Of a stretch of 64,000 bases of DNA, positions 44,801 through 54,590 are shown piece by piece; the stretch's first letter is position 1; every line of letters starts with the position of its first letter. The DNA comes from Hungatella effluvii (lineage in GTDB: Bacteria; Bacillota; Clostridia; Lachnospirales; Lachnospiraceae). The stretch lies in NCBI RefSeq assembly GCF_003201875.1, contig NZ_QJKD01000007.1:62001-126000 (forward strand), read 5' to 3'. The notes beneath the pieces were generated by a model, which ran no database searches, had not been told where the DNA came from, and worked only from the letters and a program-made list of their open reading frames with translations. Made by a program: the position numbers and the translations under genes.

Positions 44801-45120
44801 TTATTCTCCATTATCTATTGTTATAGGCGTTTGGTAAATACCCACAGCCTATTGAATTTATTGAGGGTTCTATCCTTCAAAGGATCTTCTCATTTCTATT
44901 TGTTTTCAGTGCGCCGTGCATGATACACTAATTTTTTCATACAAAAACGTTTCTGTTTATTTTACCATTCTTTATGCCAAAAGGCAAAATAATACTATTA
45001 CTTAATTAAAATGCCAGGGCTTTCGCTTTATGTAAAAATTTATCTGTTAATGAAGTCAATTACAGAGTATAATATGAATTATTGATCTTAACGGGGAAGT
45101 TGAAAGGAGATTGGAAAAAA
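44801..45120. other. Divergent AT-rich region upstream of the flavin-locus sensor kinase
   Basis: 320 bp between the orphan gene and the kinase gene. It contains a palindrome CANAAACGTTTNTG at 44942-44955, a small ATCCTT/AAGGAT hairpin near 44873-44886, and a TATAAT box at 45068-45073 with a poor -35. No gene is visible. Confidence 0.5.
44942..44955. promoter_or_regulatory. LacI/CcpA-like palindrome
   Basis: CAAAAACGTTTCTG is a palindrome of the form CANAAACGTTTNTG. The AAACGTTT core is that of cre or LacI-family sites, although it lacks the outer TG/CA of the standard cre. It is 170-180 bp upstream of the kinase start. Confidence 0.4.
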
Positions 45121-46881
45121 GTGGCAAAATATAGTATGCAAAAGCGGATTTTTGCGTTATCCCTGTTTTTTATGTTAATACCGCTTGTACTGTTTACAAC
45201 ATTTAACATATTTACATCAATTAGAAAAGTGGAAGATAATTATCGAAGCAGTCTTGTTTTTGGCATGAAGAAAATCGGATCCGTTATGGAAACTGTATTT
45301 AAAGATGTGGACCAGGCGTCTCTGTTTGCATTGGTCGATCCTAAGATCAATCATTTTCTGCAGGAGCAGTTCCAGGAGGAGACTGCATATGAAAGTTCAC
45401 TGGAAATGGGGGCGGTATACAACAGCCTGAATTATTTGAAAAATACAAACCAGTATATACAGTCTATTCAAATAGAAGGTGTAAACGGACAGGGATTGTC
45501 TAATGGTTTTTTTCCAAAAAGCATCACAAAGGAGGATTGGGAAAGAGCGGCACAACTGCGGGGCCAGTCTTTGTGGGATGTGGATGAGGAGGTCGTTACA
45601 CTGCCAAGGAAAAAGGAAAAATATATTTATCAAAGCCGGCTTCTCAGAGATTTTGGAAATACCTCAAAAACGGTGGGGGTCATAAAGATTTATTTAAACA
45701 CAGATGCATTTCAAGAGCTGTTTACAAATGAGGAGGCCGATAATACCAGTTACTTTATTGTCGATACCAGCGGAGAGGTGCAGTACACTTCAATCCAGAA
45801 AAATGGGCCGGACAGACTGGAGGAACCGATACCGTATGAACAGCTCATAAGTCATCAGGGGGGCGCATTTGCAATAGAGAGAAATAATTCCGAACTATAT
45901 GCTGCACCTTATTACATAAACCAGAACGGCTGGATTGTATACAGTCTTTCCATACCCGCGGCAATCCAAAAACAGTTGAGGGACAGCCTGATTCAATTAT
46001 TTGTGCTTGCCGTCCTGTGCTTTATCTTCTGTTTTGTGATTGCAGGCAGTATATCCAGACGGATGTGCCGTCCGCTGGAAAATATAATCAAGCATATGAA
46101 ACTGTTGGAGAAAGAACAGTTTTCAACGAGAGTTGAAGTACATGGGAACGATGAGATCAGTCTGCTTGCCAGACAGTTTAACAAAATGGCTCAGAAAATC
46201 CAGTCGCTGATAGAAGAAGTGTATTTGGTGAATATACGAAAAAAGGAACTGGAGCTTCGGGCGCTGCAGGCTCAGGTGAATCCACATTTTCTGTATAATA
46301 CACTTGATATGATCTACTGGACTGCGAAGGTGGAAAATGCGCCGGAGACCAGTGATATGATAAATTCGCTGTCAAATTTCTTCAGACAGGCACTGTCCGG
46401 CGAGGATGGATTTACAACTGTCGAAAATGAAATCGAACATTTGCGATACTATGTCGTGCTGCGCCAGCAGAGTAAAAAGCCGTTTGATTTTGATTTAAAT
46501 GTGGATCACACGCTGTTATCCTGCAGGGTCATTAAGTCAGTACTGCAGCCATTGGTGGAGAATGCCATTATCCATGGAATCCGGGATATCGACGATGGAA
46601 AAATACAGGTGGATATTTTTGTATCAGGTGATAATATCGTTTATACAATTGCAGATAATGGACAGGGTATCGATGTACTGGATATGAATGCGCTGCTTGA
46701 CCGTACAGAAGAGAATAACCGCGGTTTTGGAATAAAAAATATCAATGACCGGATTCAGCTGATGTATGGTAAGGAGTATGGGATTTATTTTGAAAATGTT
46801 ACCGGCGGGGGCGCGAAAGTGACCGTGATACAGCCGCGAAAGGAGTGGTCTTTACATGGTGAAGCTGATGATCGTGGATGA
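45121..46881 (+). CDS. Sensor histidine kinase, YesM type (flavin locus)
   Basis: A 586-residue membrane kinase. Membrane segment 1 near 11-33, an outer sensor domain to about 285, membrane segment 2 near 293-313, HAMP, then His_kinase with ALQAQVNPHFLYNTLD (His389) and HATPase (LVENAIIHGI; DNGQGID; GFGIKN). Start is GTG at 45121, ten bases after AAGGAGA; an alternative ATG at 45136 would lose little. The response regulator overlaps by 26 bases. It probably senses the substrate of the importer at 48661-51789. Confidence 0.9.
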   Translation: MAKYSMQKRIFALSLFFMLIPLVLFTTFNIFTSIRKVEDNYRSSLVFGMKKIGSVMETVFKDVDQASLFALVDPKINHFLQEQFQEETAYESSLEMGAVYNSLNYLKNTNQYIQSIQIEGVNGQGLSNGFFPKSITKEDWERAAQLRGQSLWDVDEEVVTLPRKKEKYIYQSRLLRDFGNTSKTVGVIKIYLNTDAFQELFTNEEADNTSYFIVDTSGEVQYTSIQKNGPDRLEEPIPYEQLISHQGGAFAIERNNSELYAAPYYINQNGWIVYSLSIPAAIQKQLRDSLIQLFVLAVLCFIFCFVIAGSISRRMCRPLENIIKHMKLLEKEQFSTRVEVHGNDEISLLARQFNKMAQKIQSLIEEVYLVNIRKKELELRALQAQVNPHFLYNTLDMIYWTAKVENAPETSDMINSLSNFFRQALSGEDGFTTVENEIEHLRYYVVLRQQSKKPFDFDLNVDHTLLSCRVIKSVLQPLVENAIIHGIRDIDDGKIQVDIFVSGDNIVYTIADNGQGIDVLDMNALLDRTEENNRGFGIKNINDRIQLMYGKEYGIYFENVTGGGAKVTVIQPRKEWSLHGEADDRG

Positions 46882-48442
46882 CGAGGCAAATATAAGAAAG
46901 GGCCTGCGGGAATATATCTCGTGGGACGCATGGGGAATAGAACTGGCGGCGGAGGCAGAGAATGCGGAGGCAGCTTTGCGGATTGCGGCGCAGGTAAGGC
47001 CGGATATTCTGCTGACAGATATTCGTATGGGGAAGATGAATGGGCTTGAATTGACACGCCGGTTAAAAGAAATGTTTCCGGATTTACGTGTGATACTTTT
47101 AAGCGGTTACAGTGATATCCAGTATCTGCAGACAGCACTCCAGATGAAGGCCAGTGAATACCTGCTAAAACCGGCCGGGGCGGATAAGATCATTGAAGCG
47201 GTGCTGAACGTAAAAAAGGAAATTCTGGATGAGCGTGAGAAGTTTCAGGAAAACCTGAAAAAAGAGGCGTTTTTCGATGAAAACATACCTGTCATCCAGA
47301 TGCATTTCATTGACGAGATCGTAAAAGGAAAGATTGCAGAACCCAAATCCATCATCAATAAGGCACATATTCTGAATATACCAATGAAGGGACCCTGTTA
47401 TAAAATAATGCTGGCCGATGTAAGACGGGATTTGCTGGAAGACGGATTCAAATCAGGCCAGGAACTGGATATGAATTTTTGGCAGTTTATGCAGAAAACG
47501 AATCAGATCGTCCAGCAATATAATGAAACGTTCTGGTGTGAAACCGGGGACGAGCTAATCCTGTTTTTGGTTAATGATAAAGATGAAACGGTTTTGGATG
47601 AAACTTGCGGCCGCCTTGCAAATGATCTCATCGGCAGTTTAACGGATAAGGAGCAAATGTATATTGGGATAGGGAAGTCGGTAGACTCACCGGTCGATTT
47701 ATGGAAATCCTATGATTATGCGAAATGCGCCCTCAGACGTTCCGCCTGGAATCCACAGCAGCATATTCTGAAAGAGGTTTCGCCATCATTAAGCCAGGCG
47801 GAACAGCAACAATGCCGTTTAAAGGAGAGTGAAATCTTAGCGCAGCTGGGATCGAAGCAGTATGAAAAGGCATTTTTAAACTTGTGTGAGTTATTTGATT
47901 TCTATGAAGAGTATTATATGAATTTCGATGAAATGAAAAAATTCTGTTATCAGGTGTGCCTGTTTGCCATACATCTTTCTTCTCAGGGAGAGGTGTCGGA
48001 GGAGCCGGTGATTGACGAATTCAGAGACGCGGGAGAACTGAAAAACTGGATGTTTCATTTTTGGCAGCGCCGGTTTCAGGGAAATGATATGGCGGCGCTG
48101 CGGTATTCGGAGCTGACCCGTAAGACACTCCGCTATATTCAGGAACATTACAGGGAGGACATTACGCTTCAGTCTCTTTCAAAGATTGTGTTTGCATCGC
48201 CCAATTATCTTGGTAAGGTGTTTTTCTCGGATGTTGGATGCCGATTGGGGGACTGGCTGAACCGCTACCGGGTGGAACGGGCGAAAGATCTGTTGACCGG
48301 AACCGATAAGAAGACGTATGAGATTGCAGAAGAGGTTGGATTCAGCGGTTATAAATTTTTTTCCGTCTGCTTTTTAAAATATGCAGGCTGTAGTGCCCGC
48401 GATTATAGAAACAGATTTAAGGGAGTGGGGCTGCCGGACTGA
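46856..48442 (+). CDS. Response regulator, long YesN type (flavin locus)
   Basis: A 528-residue regulator. Receiver domain at 1-120 with DDE acidic pocket, phosphoacceptor Asp55 in DILLTDIRMGK and Lys in LLKPAG. A middle region (about 130-400) of YesN-type helical/GGDEF-like fold has no active motifs. The C-terminal AraC domain (ITLQSLSKIVFASPNYLGKVF; AEEVGFSGYKFFSVCFLKYAG) binds DNA. Translationally coupled to the kinase by 26 bases. Probable activator of the downstream importer. Confidence 0.92.
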   Translation: MVKLMIVDDEANIRKGLREYISWDAWGIELAAEAENAEAALRIAAQVRPDILLTDIRMGKMNGLELTRRLKEMFPDLRVILLSGYSDIQYLQTALQMKASEYLLKPAGADKIIEAVLNVKKEILDEREKFQENLKKEAFFDENIPVIQMHFIDEIVKGKIAEPKSIINKAHILNIPMKGPCYKIMLADVRRDLLEDGFKSGQELDMNFWQFMQKTNQIVQQYNETFWCETGDELILFLVNDKDETVLDETCGRLANDLIGSLTDKEQMYIGIGKSVDSPVDLWKSYDYAKCALRRSAWNPQQHILKEVSPSLSQAEQQQCRLKESEILAQLGSKQYEKAFLNLCELFDFYEEYYMNFDEMKKFCYQVCLFAIHLSSQGEVSEEPVIDEFRDAGELKNWMFHFWQRRFQGNDMAALRYSELTRKTLRYIQEHYREDITLQSLSKIVFASPNYLGKVFFSDVGCRLGDWLNRYRVERAKDLLTGTDKKTYEIAEEVGFSGYKFFSVCFLKYAGCSARDYRNRFKGVGLPD

Positions 48443-48660
48443 TTGGTTCGACAGTCCCATTCTTTCGTTGATTTTATAGATGAAGTGTTGAAAAAAGGCA
48501 TACTCGGGAAAGCCCCGCGGATAATACAAAAAAGCAAACGGATATTTACGAGATATTTTCTGTAGAACAGACAGTTTTATGCAAATACACTTTTGGGTTA
48601 AAATAAACACAACTTAAATACGTAACATATAACAGGCAGTACCAAAAGAAGGAGGTAAAA

Positions 48661-50019
48661 ATGAAAAAGTTAATGAGGCGAATGATTGGGGCGGGAATTG
48701 GATTATTAAGTCTGAGCCTGGTGGCCTGCCAAGGGGCGGGGACAACGGAACCAAAGGAAACAACAGGAAGCGAAAAGAGTGAAAAACCGGAACTGGTATT
48801 TTGGGAGCTGCCCTATGGACCGGCTGATACGTATGGACCGGCTCTTCAAAAGATTCTGGATCAGTACAATTCAGAGGACCACAGTGCTACGGTCAGGCTG
48901 CAGATGCTGAGCTGGAGCGGATTTATGGAGCAGTACCAGACCTCGATTGCTGCCGGTTCGCCGCCAGATATCACCTCATCGATATCGTACAGAATTGCAA
49001 ACTGGGCGGAAGCAGGCGAGGTCCTGGATTTAACGGATATTGTAGAAAAATGGAAACAGGATGGAGATGAAATTTTAGACGATTTCCTTCCGGGAACTCT
49101 GGAAATAGGAATGAATGATGGAAAATACTATGCTCTTCCATACGTAACCAATGCGACAACGGTATATTACAGAACCGATATCCTGGAGGATGAACTGGGT
49201 TTTACAGATTTGGACAAGCCTGTTTCCTGGGATAAGCTTTTTGAAATGTGTGAAGCGGTGAAAAACAAGTATAACGGAGATGTTATTCCGTTTTCATTCT
49301 GTACTCTCGATCAGAACAGCAGTAACGCCATGATTAATGTGCTGTTCTCCAACGGCACAAGCTGGGTGAATCGAGAAGGAAACGGCGGGGCCTTTGATGA
49401 TCCCAAAGCCCTGGAAAGCATGGAATTCTTTAAGAAAATGAAGGACAACGGGTATTTCCCGGAGGGAATGGTTACCTATAATCAGGCCGACTTGGAAAAG
49501 CTGTATCAGTCGGGTAAGGTAGCGATGGTGTGGAATGCGCCTGCTTCTCATGTTGCATCGGATAAAGAACTGATGGAAAAAACAAAGATGATGGGGCCGG
49601 TTTACGGTCCGAGCGCGGATAAGCCTCGTTATGTCATGCGTACAGGCGGAGTAATCGGGTTTGCCCAGACGAAATACCCGGAGGAAACAAAGGAATTCAT
49701 CGAGTGGTTTGTGAAGAACAATCTTGGAATATTTACCGAAGGACACGGAGGGCTGCTTCCGCTGCGCAAGAGCTTTTTTGATGATCCATTCTTTAAGAGC
49801 GACTGGGAAATCAGCGAGTACTCAAGATATACCGATTACTACGAAGATATCACATGGCCGGCGCCGTTCAGTCCCGCAGCCGCAGACAGGATTCTGATGG
49901 AGAATATTATTGGACAGCCTGAGGAGGCTCTGCTTATGGGGTCCACAGACCAACAGGGAGATTTGAAAAAAGCCCAGGAGTCGTTAAACAAGATTTTTGA
50001 TGAGTATAGCGGCAACTAA
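48661..50019 (+). CDS. Third ABC importer, substrate-binding lipoprotein (flavin locus)
   Basis: A 452-residue lipoprotein: hydrophobic signal with LVAC lipobox near residue 21, then a family 1 sugar-type solute-binding fold (LVFWELPYGPADTYGPALQKIL; SPPDITSSISYRIANWAEAGE). The AAGGAGG site is perfect. It begins the importer operon, 218 bases after the response regulator. The ligand is unknown; downstream genes handle flavins and a dihydroorotate dehydrogenase-like enzyme. Confidence 0.88.
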   Translation: MKKLMRRMIGAGIGLLSLSLVACQGAGTTEPKETTGSEKSEKPELVFWELPYGPADTYGPALQKILDQYNSEDHSATVRLQMLSWSGFMEQYQTSIAAGSPPDITSSISYRIANWAEAGEVLDLTDIVEKWKQDGDEILDDFLPGTLEIGMNDGKYYALPYVTNATTVYYRTDILEDELGFTDLDKPVSWDKLFEMCEAVKNKYNGDVIPFSFCTLDQNSSNAMINVLFSNGTSWVNREGNGGAFDDPKALESMEFFKKMKDNGYFPEGMVTYNQADLEKLYQSGKVAMVWNAPASHVASDKELMEKTKMMGPVYGPSADKPRYVMRTGGVIGFAQTKYPEETKEFIEWFVKNNLGIFTEGHGGLLPLRKSFFDDPFFKSDWEISEYSRYTDYYEDITWPAPFSPAAADRILMENIIGQPEEALLMGSTDQQGDLKKAQESLNKIFDEYSGN

Positions 50020-50038
50020 GACGAATGGAGAATGAACT

Positions 50039-50956
50039 ATGAGCAATCGAGTGAAAACCAGCAGAAAAAATAAAGATTATTTCGGATATAAACTGCTGTT
50101 ACCATCTACCGTGCTCTTCCTGCTGATCAGCGTTTATCCGCTGATCAGCGGAATCTGGATGAGTTTTACAAATAAAAGCCTTATGAGATCAAACCAGACA
50201 AAGTTTATCTTTCTGGAAAATTACATCAAACTTTTTCAGGACAAAGAATTTTTGGGTAGTCTGGCATTTACATTTCTTTATACAATATTGGTGGTCTTCA
50301 TCTCTTATGCCGCAGGGCTGATCCTTGCGCTGGCATTAAACCGGGACATGAAAGGCAGAGCTGTTTTCAGGACAATTTTTCTGCTTCCCTGGGTAATTCC
50401 ATCGGTTGTTGCAATGACGAACTGGTCCTGGCTGCTGAACGACCAGTTTGGGTTTATCAATTCATTTCTAGAAAAATTACATATCATTGACAGCCCGATC
50501 CTGTTCCTGGCGGATTATAAATATATCCGGATAACCGTTATTCTCATATCTGTATGGAAGACAATGCCGTTTATGATGATTTCACTGCTGGCCGGACTTC
50601 AGAGCGTTCCAAAAGAACTGTATGAAGCGGCAAGTATGGATGGCGCCGGTTTCCTGGCAAAGCTAAAGCTGATCACATTACCTTTAATATGGCCGGTTTC
50701 ATTTATTTCGGTTACACTGAACTTCATCTGGACGATCAATAACTTTGAGAATATCTGGCTTCTGACAGGCGGTGGGCCAAACGGGCATACCTTTACACTG
50801 CCTATTTATTCGTACTATACCGCGTTCTACCGGCAGAATCTTTCCTATGCCGCAACAATTGCCACAACACTCATCATCTGTATGCTGCTTGTGGGCGGTG
50901 TCTATCTGATGATAAAAAGGAAGGGAATGGCTGGAGAAGGGGGGAAGGGATCATGA
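50039..50956 (+). CDS. Third ABC importer, permease (MalF type, flavin locus)
   Basis: A 305-residue permease with six membrane segments and an EAA loop near 195 (LYEAASMDGAGFLAKLKLITLP). Overlaps the next permease by 4 bases (ATGA). No ATPase gene is present in this locus. Confidence 0.9.
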   Translation: MSNRVKTSRKNKDYFGYKLLLPSTVLFLLISVYPLISGIWMSFTNKSLMRSNQTKFIFLENYIKLFQDKEFLGSLAFTFLYTILVVFISYAAGLILALALNRDMKGRAVFRTIFLLPWVIPSVVAMTNWSWLLNDQFGFINSFLEKLHIIDSPILFLADYKYIRITVILISVWKTMPFMMISLLAGLQSVPKELYEAASMDGAGFLAKLKLITLPLIWPVSFISVTLNFIWTINNFENIWLLTGGGPNGHTFTLPIYSYYTAFYRQNLSYAATIATTLIICMLLVGGVYLMIKRKGMAGEGGKGS

Positions 50957-51789
50957 CATTCAGAGGAAAAAAGAAGAGATTCATTGACGCAGCGGTTTAT
51001 ATTGGTCTGACGGTATTTGCAGTTTTTTATAGTCTTCCGTTTATCAGCATGATCGGTACTGCCTTAAAAGGGGATTCAGAAGCGCTTTCAAACAGCGCGC
51101 TTTTTCCCAGGCACCTGGTATGGGACTCTTTCAGAAAGGTACTGGAAGGCCGCTTTATCATGACAACCGTCAACAGCATGAAGATCAGCCTGTGTGTATC
51201 ACTGTTGTGCGTCATATTGGCCTGTCTGTCCGGATATGCGCTTTCAAGATGCAAAGGAAAGATTTTTGCATTGTATGGGAGCGGAGTCATGGTACTTCAG
51301 ATGTTTCCCATGATGCTGATGCTGATCCCTCTGTTTTTGATTTATAAAAACCTGCATTTAATTGATACGCACCTGTCCCTAATCCTCAGCTATACATGTC
51401 TCAATCTGCCGTTTTCGGTCTGGCTGATGAAAGGCTTTTTCGATACAGTGCCTTATGAACTGGAGGAGTCGGCCTATATTGATGGATGTGGAAAATTTGA
51501 TACTCTGATACGCATTGTAATTCCAATCTCTCTTCCGGGAATTGCGACAGCCGGTATTTTCACATTTTTGAATGTCTGGAATGAATATACATTCTCTAAT
51601 ACGTTTGTAAAGAATCCGGATCTGGTGACCCTTACCGTCGGACTTCAGGATTACTTATCCCAGAATTCAAATTCATGGGGGCAAATGATGGCAGCGTCGA
51701 CAATTGGAATTATTCCGTCAGTCCTGTTCCTTCTTTTTGCTCAGAAATACTTAATACAGGGCATGACAGCGGGAGCGGTAAAAGGTTAG
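50953..51789 (+). CDS. Third ABC importer, permease (MalG type, flavin locus)
   Basis: A 278-residue permease with six membrane segments, an EAA loop (LEESAYIDGCGKFDTLIRIVIP) and the typical C terminus IQGMTAGAVKG. It is coupled to the preceding permease, and the first FMN-binding gene follows after 14 bases. Confidence 0.9.
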   Translation: MTFRGKKKRFIDAAVYIGLTVFAVFYSLPFISMIGTALKGDSEALSNSALFPRHLVWDSFRKVLEGRFIMTTVNSMKISLCVSLLCVILACLSGYALSRCKGKIFALYGSGVMVLQMFPMMLMLIPLFLIYKNLHLIDTHLSLILSYTCLNLPFSVWLMKGFFDTVPYELEESAYIDGCGKFDTLIRIVIPISLPGIATAGIFTFLNVWNEYTFSNTFVKNPDLVTLTVGLQDYLSQNSNSWGQMMAASTIGIIPSVLFLLFAQKYLIQGMTAGAVKG

Positions 51790-51803
51790 AAAGGGCGAGG
51801 ATT

Positions 51804-52667
51804 ATGAGAGAGAAGACGATTTCAATTTTGAATTCACTAAGTTGGAGTATCCAGCCGAAGATGGGGCTGGTAAAAGGGGCGTATTATCGGGAAGAGGGCT
51901 GGTTTACCCCTCATCCCGGGGATTCTAAGGATTTTTACGGAGTTCTGGAGGCGGTCAGCAATGACGGGAAACTGCAGATGGTGGAATTTAATGAGTTTAA
52001 TGCACCTACCTATTACATACGAAAGTATCAAAATGCCAGTAAGCGCTATTCTGATTACGCCTTTTTGCAGGCGTCGAGGGAGAGAACCGCTTCTACACAC
52101 GTTGTACTGGTAAACGGTATGACGTACGTGGAAGAACAGATGATGCGGGAAAACCGGTTGGATGGAGCGTTTGATTTGCTGACTGGCGCATCCAACAGCA
52201 TCCGGGAATCCATGCTGGTTTTGGCAGAAAAAATCAGCGAAAGACTTCATACGCCATCCCCTCAGTCTTATTACGGTCTTGCAAAGGCCGTGGAACCGGG
52301 AATTACCGGGCGGCTTCAGGTGGTAACGGAAAAGGGAAAGATAGTGTCCTGTTTTTACGATGAAATCTTTGCAGACCATCCGGAAGAAATTGAAAATCCG
52401 GAATTAAAACCTTACTACAGACAATCCAAGTATTACTCCCTGGACTATGTATCCGATTATCCGTGCGGTTTTAACGCGTTGTTTGACATGTGGGGTGAAC
52501 ATGTTCTGAAATGCCAGAACTTAATGGATTTGTCAGGACTTCGGTTCTCGCAGGGAGAGTTTTTAGGCAGGGCCTGGGGAAATTATTTAAAAGTAGCCGG
52601 TGAATTGTGGAATGAGCTTCTAAAAGATGGGGTTCTTGTGGATAAAGGGATCGGAGAGTACGTATGA
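51804..52667 (+). CDS. Predicted covalently flavinylated protein A (FMN-binding-domain paralogue)
   Basis: A 287-residue soluble protein with no signal peptide or membrane segment. Residues 1-150 follow the layout of the FMN-binding (FMN_bind) domain: paired strands (GVLEAVSNDGKLQMVEFNEF), then the motif DLLTGASNS (Asp124 to Ser132) that matches the ApbE flavinylation consensus Dxx(S/T)GA(S/T). The FMN acceptor would be Ser130, in place of the usual Thr. The second half (ITGRLQVVTEKGKIVSCFYDE) looks like a degenerate repeat without a flavinylation motif. It is a paralogue of the 53646 gene. It lies directly before the FMN transferase gene, which it overlaps by 4 bases. I know of no named family for it; the flavinylation call is inference from motif and neighbours. 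Confidence 0.75.
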   Translation: MREKTISILNSLSWSIQPKMGLVKGAYYREEGWFTPHPGDSKDFYGVLEAVSNDGKLQMVEFNEFNAPTYYIRKYQNASKRYSDYAFLQASRERTASTHVVLVNGMTYVEEQMMRENRLDGAFDLLTGASNSIRESMLVLAEKISERLHTPSPQSYYGLAKAVEPGITGRLQVVTEKGKIVSCFYDEIFADHPEEIENPELKPYYRQSKYYSLDYVSDYPCGFNALFDMWGEHVLKCQNLMDLSGLRFSQGEFLGRAWGNYLKVAGELWNELLKDGVLVDKGIGEYV

Positions 52668-53656
52668 GAGGAGAACCGGTAAACCGTACCTTCTTTTTAT
52701 ACAACACGATCTGTTCCATTACAATTTTCGATTCAGACGGGGATTCAAAGACTATTTTAAACGAAGCTGAGGATATTGCATTTGAGATACGGAGAATGCT
52801 GGACTTCTATGATCCGGAATCGGAATTAGGAATGCTGAACCAGAGACATGAACTTAGCGTTCCCTATGAAGTGTCGGAGGAACTGTGCCTTTTTATCTCA
52901 GAGCTTCTGAGGTTTTCGAAGGTAAGCGAGGGCTGTTTTGATCCCACGATCGGTCCGGTAGTCCGGCTGTGGAATATTACTGCACATCGGCCGAAAGCTC
53001 CTTCTGCGCAGGAGATTGGTCAGGCCAGGAGGCAGACCGGAGCAGATTATGTCCAATGCGACACGGAAAAACACACCGTTACGTTTTTAAAGGGCGGGCT
53101 GGTCCTGGATGCGGGCGGCGCGGGCAAGGGATATGCAGCAGGACGTGTCGCTGAATATTTATCAAAGTCCGGTGTACGGTCTGCCAGTATCAATTTTGGA
53201 GGAAATCTCTATCTGATCGGGGCAAAGGCGGCGCCAAACGGAACTGACTTTCCCTGGAAGGTCGGAATACAGGCGCCCTGGAAGAGCGCTCCGGAGAGTG
53301 TTGGGACGCTGGAACTGCAAGACTGTGGTACGGCAACTTCCGGGGGATATGACAGGTTTTTTTCTGAGAATGGCAAAATATTTCACCATTTAATTGATCC
53401 CCGTACCGGTTATCCGGCAGACAATTCTCTGGACAGCGTTACAATTGTATCAAAGAACGCTCTTTATACAGATCTGCTTTCCACCGCATGTTTTGTGGCA
53501 GGAGAAGAAATGGCAGAAAAAATATGCAGAACGAGTGAAGCCCATGTGGGATACATTTTTATCAGAAAAGATGGTACGATTAAAGTTTCTGATCAATTGA
53601 AGAACTATTTTAAGCCTGAAAAGGTACGGAAAGGAATGGGGTCATATGGGAAATAA
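52664..53656 (+). CDS. apbE: ApbE-type FAD:protein FMN transferase (cytoplasmic)
   Basis: A 330-residue transferase that attaches FMN from FAD to Ser/Thr of target proteins. Motifs: DPTIGPVVRLWN near 92, DAGGAGKGYAAGRV near 145, GGNLYLIG, TATSGGYDRFF, HHLIDPRTGYPA and TDLLSTACF (metal-binding Asp). There is no signal peptide or lipobox, unlike most ApbE proteins, so it should act in the cytoplasm. It overlaps its putative targets on both sides (4 and 11 bases). Family identity is sure; the targets are inferred. Confidence 0.93.
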   Translation: MRGEPVNRTFFLYNTICSITIFDSDGDSKTILNEAEDIAFEIRRMLDFYDPESELGMLNQRHELSVPYEVSEELCLFISELLRFSKVSEGCFDPTIGPVVRLWNITAHRPKAPSAQEIGQARRQTGADYVQCDTEKHTVTFLKGGLVLDAGGAGKGYAAGRVAEYLSKSGVRSASINFGGNLYLIGAKAAPNGTDFPWKVGIQAPWKSAPESVGTLELQDCGTATSGGYDRFFSENGKIFHHLIDPRTGYPADNSLDSVTIVSKNALYTDLLSTACFVAGEEMAEKICRTSEAHVGYIFIRKDGTIKVSDQLKNYFKPEKVRKGMGSYGK

Positions 53657-54587
53657 TCCAATAGCACCATGGAATGAAAGAAAAGAGGTTGAATGGCTGA
53701 AATATACGGTACAGCCGCCTCTGGGAATTGTTAAGGGGAACTATTACCATACGCAGAGACGGTTCGGAGGAAGTGAGTGGTCAGAAGGCCATTTAGGAGA
53801 ACTGACTGTGGTAACCGATGACAATCAGCAGATTAAATTCACCGAATTTAATGAGACGACAATGGATGGTTATTACAACCGTTATTTCGAAAATGTAAGC
53901 AAACGCCGCTCTGACTATGGAATCTGGCAGGCTTCTGTCGAAAGGCAGGCAGAAGCTGGTGTTGTACTGACAGACGGGATGATTTATGTAGAAAAACAGA
54001 TTCTGGACAGACAGTCACTGGAAGGTGGGTTTGACCTGCTTACGGGAGCATCTAACAGCATGAGAGGGCTTCTTCCGCTTGCGAAAGAGCTTGCACTGGA
54101 GATAAAAAAACCTACTTCTAAAAAATACTACAGTGCAGCCGAGAATTTTGGGTACGGTATTACCGGCTGGCTTCAGGTGATTACAGAGAACGAAAGGATT
54201 ATTTCCTGTATGTATGACGAAATATTTGCCGATTCTCAGGAGGATATTAAATATCCGGAATTAAAGCGCTACTATCGTCAGTCCAAATATAATTCGCCTT
54301 GTTTTGAGGAACCGGAGATACCGGGCTGGAAGAGTCATGGCTTTTTTATCGGATTTCACAAGTTAATGGATCTCCTGAATGAGAGGGTGACAGAAAGCCA
54401 GGATCTTCTGTCTATCGAAGGGCTGAAGCATGTGGCGGGATTACAAGCAGGGCCGATTTGGGACCGCTGTTCCGTGGACGATCGTCCTTTTACAATGGAG
54501 AAAACGGATATCCGCTATCCGGTCTGGGATAATTATTTGAAGCTGGCCGGTATGATAAAGAATGAAATGGAGACAGAACGGAGGTAG
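53646..54587 (+). CDS. Predicted covalently flavinylated protein B (FMN-binding-domain paralogue)
   Basis: A 313-residue soluble protein, clearly similar to the 51804 protein: shared blocks include VKRRSDY-like segments (KRRSDYGIWQASVER), FDLLTGASNSMRG, GYGITGWLQVITEN and CMYDEIFAD. The candidate flavinylation motif DLLTGASNS spans Asp130 to Ser138 with acceptor Ser136. It is 26 residues longer than paralogue A, with an insertion near WKSHGFFIGFHK. No signal peptide or membrane segment. Its start overlaps the ApbE gene by 11 bases. Two similar proteins around one FMN transferase suggest a heterodimer or two-step electron relay. Confidence 0.75.
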   Translation: MGNNPIAPWNERKEVEWLKYTVQPPLGIVKGNYYHTQRRFGGSEWSEGHLGELTVVTDDNQQIKFTEFNETTMDGYYNRYFENVSKRRSDYGIWQASVERQAEAGVVLTDGMIYVEKQILDRQSLEGGFDLLTGASNSMRGLLPLAKELALEIKKPTSKKYYSAAENFGYGITGWLQVITENERIISCMYDEIFADSQEDIKYPELKRYYRQSKYNSPCFEEPEIPGWKSHGFFIGFHKLMDLLNERVTESQDLLSIEGLKHVAGLQAGPIWDRCSVDDRPFTMEKTDIRYPVWDNYLKLAGMIKNEMETERR

Positions 54588-54590
54588 AAA

